NCBI GenBank assembly: GCA_919901875.1
Contig: CAKKQG010000123.1
Coordinates: forward strand, 1-7,108
Length of the DNA stretch: 7,108 nucleotides
Reading direction: 5' to 3'
Source: Anaerolineales bacterium
GTDB lineage: Bacteria > Chloroflexota > Anaerolineae > Anaerolineales > VGOW01
Part shown: positions 1-4,924 of the stretch, one piece after another
Numbering within the stretch: the stretch's first letter is position 1
Layout: each line of letters starts with the position of its first letter
Translations under genes and position numbers: made by a program
Notes under the pieces: generated by a model
Told to the model about the DNA's origin: nothing
Database searches by the model: none
The model's input: only the letters and a program-made list of their open reading frames with translations

Positions 1-95
1 AATGAACAAAAGCCCAAAAACCCAAATTCCAAACTTCAAATTTCAAACTACCGAATCACCGAACCACCTCACCATCTAACCACCTAACCACCTAC
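1..95. repeat. Degenerate heptamer then octamer tandem repeat upstream of the GNAT gene
   Basis: This leader has no gene. Four consecutive 7-bp units are readable at 23-50 (caaattc, caaactt, caaattt, caaacta). A degenerate 8-bp series follows at 52-95 (cgaatcac, cgaaccac, ctcaccat, ctaaccac, ctaaccac, then a half unit ctac) and runs directly into the GNAT start codon. The strand shown is C/A/T-rich and almost free of G, so no Shine-Dalgarno sequence lies before the ATG at 96. Similar degenerate 7-bp periodicity is seen in the other spacers of this window. No hairpin with a U tract and no convincing promoter is visible here. Confidence 0.75.
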
Positions 96-1070
96 ATGAC
101 TTCCATTCTCTTTTCCCGCCTCCCCGATCAAGGTTTGCGCCCGCTCGATCTGCGGCGTGATCTCAGTGGCGTGGCATCGTTGATGAATATTTGCTTCGGT
201 TCAGGAATGGACGCGCAAGGGCACGGCGCGGTGCGCGAGATGGAATGGCTCGCTCATTCGGGTCCTTTTTTGTGGCTGGTCGGCTCGCTGCCGAATGCTT
301 GGCAGTTGGGTTTTGTGTGGATCGAAGATGGCAAGGTGATTGGCAACATCAACACCCAAGCCTCCGAAGGGGACGCCGCCACTTGGTTGATCGCCAACGT
401 CGCCGTTCACCCCGATTATCGGCGGCGCGGCATTGCGCGCGCGTTGACCGAAGCGGCGATTGATCTGGCAGTTAAAAAAGGCGCGCAGCAAATTAACTTG
501 CAAGTGAATCATGAAAATGTGTCAGCACAACATATTTATGAATCGCTTGGATTTAAAACCATTGCCGCGCATACGTTGTGGGAGCGCACAAGTGGAACGA
601 TCCCGCAGCCGATTAATGTGGAAGGGATCGAACTGCGTCACGCGCCGAATGACAAGTGGGAAATCTCGTACGAATTCGCGCGGCGGTTTCGTCCCGAAGG
701 TTTAAGTTGGGTGCGCCCACTCCATATCCGCGATTGGTATAAGCCGTGGTGGCGTTGGCTCTCCAACTTTTTAGCGGGTCAACGCGAAGAGACATGGTGG
801 GCAATCGAGACAGCCACAAATACATTGGTGGGTCTGTTCACCGTGAGCGCGGGCTTTCATTCTTATGAAGAGGTCGTCGTGATTCTGTATCCCGAATGGC
901 GTTCACGATTAGAGCGCATGATGCTCGTCGCCGCCATTCGCCGCTTACGTGATCGGGCGTGGACGATTCGCCTCGACCATCCCATGGGCGACGCGGAAGA
1001 GCCGTTGCGCGAGTTGGGGTTCAGAGATGGGGCGAGGTTGGTGTGGATGAGGATGGAGGTTGGAAGATAG
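96..1070 (+). CDS. Tandem GNAT-family N-acetyltransferase
   Basis: Predicted soluble acetyl-CoA-dependent N-acyltransferase of 324 aa; the substrate cannot be told from sequence. The N-terminal GNAT domain (about residues 14-165) has the family core: a beta-4 strand plus acetyl-CoA-binding loop at residues 101-115 (NVAVHPDYRRRGIAR, matching the R/Q-x-x-G-x-G/A motif with R109, G112 and A114), then the NVSAQHIYESLGF motif at 141-153. Residues about 175-324 look like a second, degenerate GNAT fold: a strand ending in a YPEWRSRLERMML helix start at 265-277 and an ELGFRDGARLVW ending at 306-317. A typical single-domain GNAT is about 150-180 aa, so this length fits two domains. Residues 205-235 are unusually rich in tryptophan. 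The start at 96 gives a complete N-terminal domain but has no ribosome binding site; M30 (ATG at 183) would remove the first strand. The last seven codons lie inside a heptamer repeat. No terminator follows. Confidence 0.85.
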   Translation: MTSILFSRLPDQGLRPLDLRRDLSGVASLMNICFGSGMDAQGHGAVREMEWLAHSGPFLWLVGSLPNAWQLGFVWIEDGKVIGNINTQASEGDAATWLIANVAVHPDYRRRGIARALTEAAIDLAVKKGAQQINLQVNHENVSAQHIYESLGFKTIAAHTLWERTSGTIPQPINVEGIELRHAPNDKWEISYEFARRFRPEGLSWVRPLHIRDWYKPWWRWLSNFLAGQREETWWAIETATNTLVGLFTVSAGFHSYEEVVVILYPEWRSRLERMMLVAAIRRLRDRAWTIRLDHPMGDAEEPLRELGFRDGARLVWMRMEVGR

Positions 1071-1097
1071 AAGTTGGAAGTTGGATGGTAGTGGTAG
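1049..1097. repeat. Purine-rich 7-bp tandem repeat across the GNAT stop codon
   Basis: Seven consecutive degenerate heptamers can be read: gaggatg, gaggttg, gaagata, gaagttg, gaagttg, gatggta, gtggtag. The first three encode the last residues of the GNAT protein and the TAG stop lies at 1068-1070. The remainder is non-coding and reaches the -35 region of the downstream toxin-antitoxin promoter. Confidence 0.75.
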
Positions 1098-1107
1098 AGG
1101 ATATAAT
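1081..1107 (+). promoter_or_regulatory. Predicted sigma70-type promoter of the mntA-hepT operon
   Basis: A perfect TATAAT -10 hexamer lies at 1102-1107. The best -35 candidate is TTGGAT at 1081-1086 (4 of 6 matches to TTGACA) with a short 15-bp spacer. Transcription would begin near 1114, about 15 nt before the mntA ATG. The -35 candidate is itself part of the heptamer repeat. The -10 is convincing; the -35 is weak because of the spacing. Confidence 0.5.
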
Positions 1108-1119
1108 TGCATTGATCGC

Positions 1120-1123
1120 GGAG
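1120..1123 (+). promoter_or_regulatory. Ribosome binding site that sets the mntA start
   Basis: GGAG stands 5 nt before the ATG at 1129 and 8 nt before the adjacent in-frame ATG at 1132. It supports starting mntA here, not at the in-frame TTG at 1060, which lies inside the GNAT gene and the repeat and upstream of the promoter. Confidence 0.65.
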
Positions 1124-1128
1124 TTGGA

Positions 1129-1446
1129 ATGATGGCTCAACTTACTTCACCCAAAATTGAAATCCCTAAAGACAAAGTTGCCGATTTTTGCAAACGCAAC
1201 CATATCCGAAAGTTATCTCTATTCGGTTCAGTTTTGCGTAGTGACTTTAAACCCGATAGCGATATAGATGTGTTGGTTGAATTTGAATCGGGACACATCC
1301 CCGGCTTCATTGGCTTAGGACGAATGCAAGAAGAATTGTCACACCTGCTGGCGAATCGCAATGTGGATTTGGTGACGATCAAGTTTGTGAATCATCGCAT
1401 TCGCCAACGAGTTCTCGCGTCATCGGAGGTTATGTATGCCGCCTGA
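1129..1446 (+). CDS. mntA: MntA-type minimal nucleotidyltransferase antitoxin
   Basis: Small cytoplasmic nucleotidyltransferase of 105 aa, a normal length for MNT antitoxins. In characterised MntA-HepT pairs this enzyme transfers AMP from ATP onto a tyrosine of the HEPN toxin and so inactivates its RNase. The catalytic signature GSX10DXD is intact: G33-S34, then D45-I-D47 at the end of the motif (FGSVLRSDFKPDSDIDV, residues 32-48). The third acidic residue of the triad is D80 in NVDLVT. The start is ATG 1129, or the adjacent ATG 1132, chosen from the GGAG site and the promoter just upstream. The 3' end overlaps hepT by 11 nt, the usual linkage for a co-translated toxin-antitoxin pair. Family assignment and intact catalytic residues are seen directly; antitoxin activity is inferred from the family and the partner gene. 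Confidence 0.92.
   Translation: MMAQLTSPKIEIPKDKVADFCKRNHIRKLSLFGSVLRSDFKPDSDIDVLVEFESGHIPGFIGLGRMQEELSHLLANRNVDLVTIKFVNHRIRQRVLASSEVMYAA
1425..1429 (+). promoter_or_regulatory. Strong ribosome binding site for hepT inside mntA
   Basis: A perfect GGAGG lies within the 3' end of mntA, 6 nt before the hepT ATG at 1436. It fixes the hepT start and shows that the toxin has its own initiation signal as well as the overlap with mntA. Confidence 0.75.
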
Positions 1447-1816
1447 CGATTTGTTATACGCCGGTCAAATGTTGGATACGGCGCGCAAGGCGATGCAATT
1501 TGCCAAAGACAAAGACCGTGAGGCTTACGATAACGATGAAGTTCTGCGCGTAGCGTTGGCACATTTGGTTCAGGTGATTGGCGAAGCGGCGCGACTTACT
1601 TCTCCTAGATTTCGTGATGCTCATCCAGAAATTCCTTGGCCAATCATTGTGGGGATGCGCCACAAAGTTGTTCACGAGTATATGAATGTAGACGAAGACA
1701 TCGTATGGGAGACGGTCATTCACGATTTGCCCGAACTGATTCAACATCTCGAAAAAATTCTGCCGCCAGAAGATTCGGATGAATCTGATAAAGAAAAGAA
1801 CGCCGATCAAGAGTGA
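1436..1816 (+). CDS. hepT: HepT-like HEPN ribonuclease toxin (DUF86)
   Basis: Predicted RNase toxin of 126 aa, an all-helical HEPN domain of the DUF86/HepT family. The active-site motif RX4HXY is intact as RHKVVHEY at residues 75-82: R75 and H80 are the expected catalytic pair, and Y82 is the position AMPylated by MntA in studied homologues. Other family-typical features are the GEAARLTSP segment at 49-57 and IPWPIIVGMR at 66-75. The C-terminal tail, from about residue 108, is highly charged (EDSDESDKEK) and probably disordered. It overlaps mntA by 11 nt and its TGA stop forms part of the downstream terminator hairpin. Intact toxin and antitoxin motifs suggest a working pair. The target RNA cannot be read from sequence; tRNA is known for one studied system. 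Confidence 0.92.
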   Translation: MPPDDLLYAGQMLDTARKAMQFAKDKDREAYDNDEVLRVALAHLVQVIGEAARLTSPRFRDAHPEIPWPIIVGMRHKVVHEYMNVDEDIVWETVIHDLPELIQHLEKILPPEDSDESDKEKNADQE

Positions 1817-1830
1817 TCAGCGTTCTTTTT
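1794..1830 (+). terminator. Rho-independent terminator of mntA-hepT, probably bidirectional
   Basis: A 14-bp inverted repeat pairs 1796-1809 with 1814-1827 around the tetraloop AGAG, with a single mismatch (C1804 opposite A1819). It is followed by a run of T to 1830. The hepT stop codon (1814-1816) begins the right arm. On the other strand the hairpin is followed by a U-rich tract (tttctttat), so it can also end the converging minus-strand operon whose last gene stops at 1865. Confidence 0.88.
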
Positions 1831-1893
1831 GAATTTTGAAATTTGCACCACTGATTACTGCCCGCTACTCACTGATTACTTTCCTCCTCCACT
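1831..1893. repeat. Heptamer-periodic repeat in the convergent spacer, entering the DinB-like gene
   Basis: A 7-bp register can be followed: gaatttt, gaaattt, gcaccac, tgattac, tgcccgc, tactcac, tgattac, tttcctc, ctccact. The 10-bp word actgattact occurs twice exactly 21 bp (three units) apart, at 1850-1859 and 1871-1880. The stop codon of the minus-strand DinB-like gene (1865-1867) lies within it, so its last few codons are made of repeat sequence. Confidence 0.65.
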
Positions 1894-2350
1894 CCTCAAC
1901 CTGCCCTCGATGTTCCGCCTCATGCCCAAAGCTGTCACTCTCAATAATCTCCCACAGCGCGTTGCCTTTGGTGTGCGGTGAATGTTTGGGATCGGTTAAC
2001 TCTTTCTCGCTCAACAACTCCACTTGTTTGATCGTCTGCTTACGCACTCCATGAAAATCGGTGAGGATGCGATCAAGCGGGCGATTTTTGTTGTTCTTGT
2101 AAAACTCTGCGTTCAGTGCATCCACTTTGTCGCTCATCAAATTGGTGCGCGGCTTCTTGCCCTGTTGCAACTGCGCGATGAATGTTACCATTTCCGATTC
2201 CCACGTGGCAATATGCGCCAGCATATCTTTGATGCTCCAATCGTCAATAACTCCCTTTTCGGTCATCTGCTCGTTGGAGAGTCCTTCGATGGATTTTAAA
2301 AATTTAGCACGTTCTTCGTTGAGGGCGGTGAGGAGTTGTTGTTTGTTCAT
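1865..2350 (-). CDS. DinB/ClbS-DfsB-like four-helix-bundle protein
   Basis: A 161-aa cytoplasmic protein with the N-terminal pattern of DinB-superfamily proteins: a first helix LLTALNEERAKFLKSIEGLS (6-25), then the DWSIKDMLAHIATWE motif (37-51). The putative metal-ligand triad is complete: H46 in the motif, and H143 and H147 in FGHEAEHRGQ near the C-terminus. The superfamily includes thiol-dependent transferases and the ClbS-type hydrolase that inactivates the genotoxin colibactin; this protein's reaction and substrate are unknown. The ATG lies 6 nt after the res stop with no clear Shine-Dalgarno sequence, so translation probably depends on reinitiation after res, and the gene looks like the last member of the mod-res operon. 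Its 3' end runs into a heptamer repeat, which shapes the last few residues. Fold assignment is fairly sure; function is not. Confidence 0.8.
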   Translation of the reverse strand: MNKQQLLTALNEERAKFLKSIEGLSNEQMTEKGVIDDWSIKDMLAHIATWESEMVTFIAQLQQGKKPRTNLMSDKVDALNAEFYKNNKNRPLDRILTDFHGVRKQTIKQVELLSEKELTDPKHSPHTKGNALWEIIESDSFGHEAEHRGQVEEWRRKVISE

Positions 2351-2356
2351 GTTTTA

Positions 2357-4924
2357 TTAATTCAACACAGACTCGAGGCTTTCTCTAAATTTATTCTCGT
2401 CCTCATTGTTATAGAACGGCACACCAATCAAACGATATTTTGATTTATCCTCGAACTTCAAAACGTTATCGCCAAACTCCTCCGTGATTTCTTTCAGAAA
2501 TTTTTCTTTCCAGCGATCACGCTCTTTGAGATGTTTGCCTTTTGGTTCGATAAACAGTTGATAAGTGATCAGTTTGCCGCTTTTCTCGCGCAGGAACAAA
2601 ACAAAATCGGGTTCAAAGGCTTGCCCATCAGCAAAGTTGTAAATTTTGAAATGCCCTTCGTTGCGAACAAGATAGATGCCCTCATACTTTTGTTTCAGAG
2701 TATCCATTTGCCTATCCAACATTCGCACAAAAGCCTTTTCTTCGCTGCTGCCATAAATAGTGTTGAAGGCAAACCAATCTTTGCTTGACACAAAATAATC
2801 GAATTGCGCGTCCTCTCTGGCACGCTCGTTGTTTTTATCAAACTTCAAAATTTTATCTGTGAAGATGTCGCGTATCCATTCTCTTCTGAAGTCTTTTGTG
2901 CCTTCGTAGTCAGTGATCTGTTGGCGAACTTCCGTTTCAATTTGATTCAATAAACCTATTGCCGCCGAAAGTTTTTCTGTTTTGTTTTCTTCAAGCAGAT
3001 AAATGTTGCCTTGGAATGTGATTTCTAGTCCGCCCAGATACTTATCGGATACGATGAGTTCCTGTGTGGAACGGAGATTTGGAAAGTATCTATTGAGTGA
3101 AGCGAAGGTAAAAAAAGGATTGCGCGCGATGGCGGATTGAATGATGTTGCGCTCCAGAAGTTTTACCTTAATGTCTTTGCGAGTTTCTTCTGACACAGCC
3201 GCGCCTTGTTTGGTGTTGGCTAACACAGCGCTTGCCCCGCCATGGCCTGTGGCAATGACGTGAACATAATTTGTTCTCTTCACCCCTAAGTCGGCAAACG
3301 AGGTGATGTGCTTGTAGTCCTTTGTCACGCGATCATTGATGTAAACCAATCCGTATTTATAGAACTGCGTTTTCTTGAAGGGCTCTTTGAGCTTGAGTTC
3401 TTTCGTGACCTCATTTTCATCCATGATGCCCTGTTCAACTAACGCCTTGCGAATCTCGGCGATGTAGCGCGAATCGTTGATACTGTGATAATGAAATTCT
3501 TCGATCACACGCAAATCATGCTCAAGGTTGTCGTCAAATTTTCGGCGGAAACGATCATTGTTTGCAGGTAGCACAAAAGGGAAATAACGCGCCCCACGCC
3601 CGATCAACTGCGCTTCGGAAAGAGTGGTTGTGCCAATTTTGTTCTTGCCCGAATCGCGCGCTTCGTAACACCGCACAATATCAAATAAATTCAGCACATC
3701 CCAACCTTCGTTGAGTTTTTGCACGGCAAAGATGGCGCGGATGCGATTGTTTTTGTCTTCCAATGAGTTCAGGAGAATTTGATGCTTTTCCTTCTCCGTT
3801 TCCTCGTTGACCGAAAGGCAAAAATCTTTATGGAATTCACGCTTCAAGCGTTCTGCCAACTGTGCCTCACTGATGTTGTTGTCATCAAAGAATCGAAAAG
3901 CGCGTTGAATGATAGGAATATCGGATTTACGGATACGGGCGACACGCTTGGCGGTTAAACCGTCAATAATTTTGTGGAAGGTTTCTTTGTTCTCTTGCGA
4001 TTGGGCGATGGTTCTTTGCGCTTTGAACAAAATGACCGGCTTAAGATTGAGGCGATGTTTTGCTGCGACTTCCTGTTTGTATTGGCTGAGAACCAACGCC
4101 TGAATGATTCGATCCTCTAAATCAAAATCGGAATAAACAAGAGTGACATCCTTTGAGAAACGATCATTACGAAATTCGGGCAGGTCGTAGCGAATGATGA
4201 CTTTGTTTCGATACTTGTTGACAATGGCGGGATGGGCATAGTCCAGCGTAGCGGTGAATTCAAGCAAAAAATTATCTTCGTTTAGCTCAAAAATTTTTTG
4301 AACGGTATTTTCCCAACTTTCAAATAACTCCTCGTCGGATTTTGTCTGGACGTTGATGTGATGCGCCTCATCCGCGATCAACACCACTTTGTGTTTGCGA
4401 AAATCGTCAAAGGTGATGGAGTTTTCTTTTTCGGTTGTGAGGTCAGAGTGAAGCTTTTGAATCGTAGTGAAACAAATGTTGAGATCGTTGGGGTTCGCGC
4501 CCTCAAAATTTTCAACAGGCGTAATTTTTACGCGGCGGTTGCTTATGGCAACATCTGGCTTGAAAAGATATTTGGACGACGAAGGGTTTAGAAAATTGTC
4601 TTTTGTCTTTTCGATAATGTTAGTGGAGTTGACGAAGAAAAGGAAGTTGCGATAGCCTTGCTCGTAGAGATACAGCATCAAGCCCGCCATGATGAGCGTT
4701 TTGCCGCTACCCGTCGCCATGTTAAACAAGAAGTGTATAGGATGGGACTTGCCAGGGTATTCGTTTTTATGACAATGGAAAAAGCGCGCAAAAGCTTCTA
4801 TCTGATAGCCGCGCAGTTCATATTTAGGATTCAAGTTTAGGTTTACCGAGTGAGGTATTTCTTTGCGCAACCCGCCGAAACGCGAAAAAGAATCTAACTC
4901 TTGATACAAAAATTGCTCAGGCAT
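2357..4924 (-). CDS. res: Type III restriction endonuclease subunit Res (SF2 translocase-nuclease)
   Basis: An 855-aa ATP-dependent restriction subunit that acts with Mod on unmethylated DNA. The SF2 helicase motifs appear in order: Q-motif-like LRGYQ (37-41), Walker A MATGSGKT (69-76), motif Ia around FVNSTN (97-102), Walker B DEAH (185-188), motif III TAT (224-226), motif V KLNEGWDV (403-410) and motif VI QLIGRGARY (439-447). The C-terminal PD-(D/E)XK nuclease is visible as PD at 772-773 and EPK at 793-795 (D773, E793, K795). All motor and nuclease residues I can check are intact. Type III Res proteins are commonly about 900-1000 aa, so this is slightly short with no sign of truncation. It starts inside the mod stop region (8-nt overlap), with GGAGAGG 6 nt upstream of its ATG. 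It ends 6 nt before the DinB-like gene. Confidence 0.95.
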   Translation of the reverse strand: MPEQFLYQELDSFSRFGGLRKEIPHSVNLNLNPKYELRGYQIEAFARFFHCHKNEYPGKSHPIHFLFNMATGSGKTLIMAGLMLYLYEQGYRNFLFFVNSTNIIEKTKDNFLNPSSSKYLFKPDVAISNRRVKITPVENFEGANPNDLNICFTTIQKLHSDLTTEKENSITFDDFRKHKVVLIADEAHHINVQTKSDEELFESWENTVQKIFELNEDNFLLEFTATLDYAHPAIVNKYRNKVIIRYDLPEFRNDRFSKDVTLVYSDFDLEDRIIQALVLSQYKQEVAAKHRLNLKPVILFKAQRTIAQSQENKETFHKIIDGLTAKRVARIRKSDIPIIQRAFRFFDDNNISEAQLAERLKREFHKDFCLSVNEETEKEKHQILLNSLEDKNNRIRAIFAVQKLNEGWDVLNLFDIVRCYEARDSGKNKIGTTTLSEAQLIGRGARYFPFVLPANNDRFRRKFDDNLEHDLRVIEEFHYHSINDSRYIAEIRKALVEQGIMDENEVTKELKLKEPFKKTQFYKYGLVYINDRVTKDYKHITSFADLGVKRTNYVHVIATGHGGASAVLANTKQGAAVSEETRKDIKVKLLERNIIQSAIARNPFFTFASLNRYFPNLRSTQELIVSDKYLGGLEITFQGNIYLLEENKTEKLSAAIGLLNQIETEVRQQITDYEGTKDFRREWIRDIFTDKILKFDKNNERAREDAQFDYFVSSKDWFAFNTIYGSSEEKAFVRMLDRQMDTLKQKYEGIYLVRNEGHFKIYNFADGQAFEPDFVLFLREKSGKLITYQLFIEPKGKHLKERDRWKEKFLKEITEEFGDNVLKFEDKSKYRLIGVPFYNNEDENKFRESLESVLN

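Noticed and set aside
1..95. Mobile element end or attachment site at the left edge
   Set aside because: No transposase, terminal inverted repeat or target duplication is seen; the sequence is explained as short tandem repeats.
201..512. Open frames of about 60-120 codons on the opposite strand or in other frames inside the GNAT, toxin-antitoxin, res and mod genes
   Set aside because: They lie entirely inside genes with clear domains, show no recognisable motif, and are expected by chance antisense to such genes.
1060..1128. Longer mntA reading frame starting at TTG 1060 and adding 23 residues
   Set aside because: The extension is encoded by the heptamer repeat and overlaps the GNAT gene. 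It lies upstream of the TATAAT box, while a good GGAG site precedes ATG 1129.
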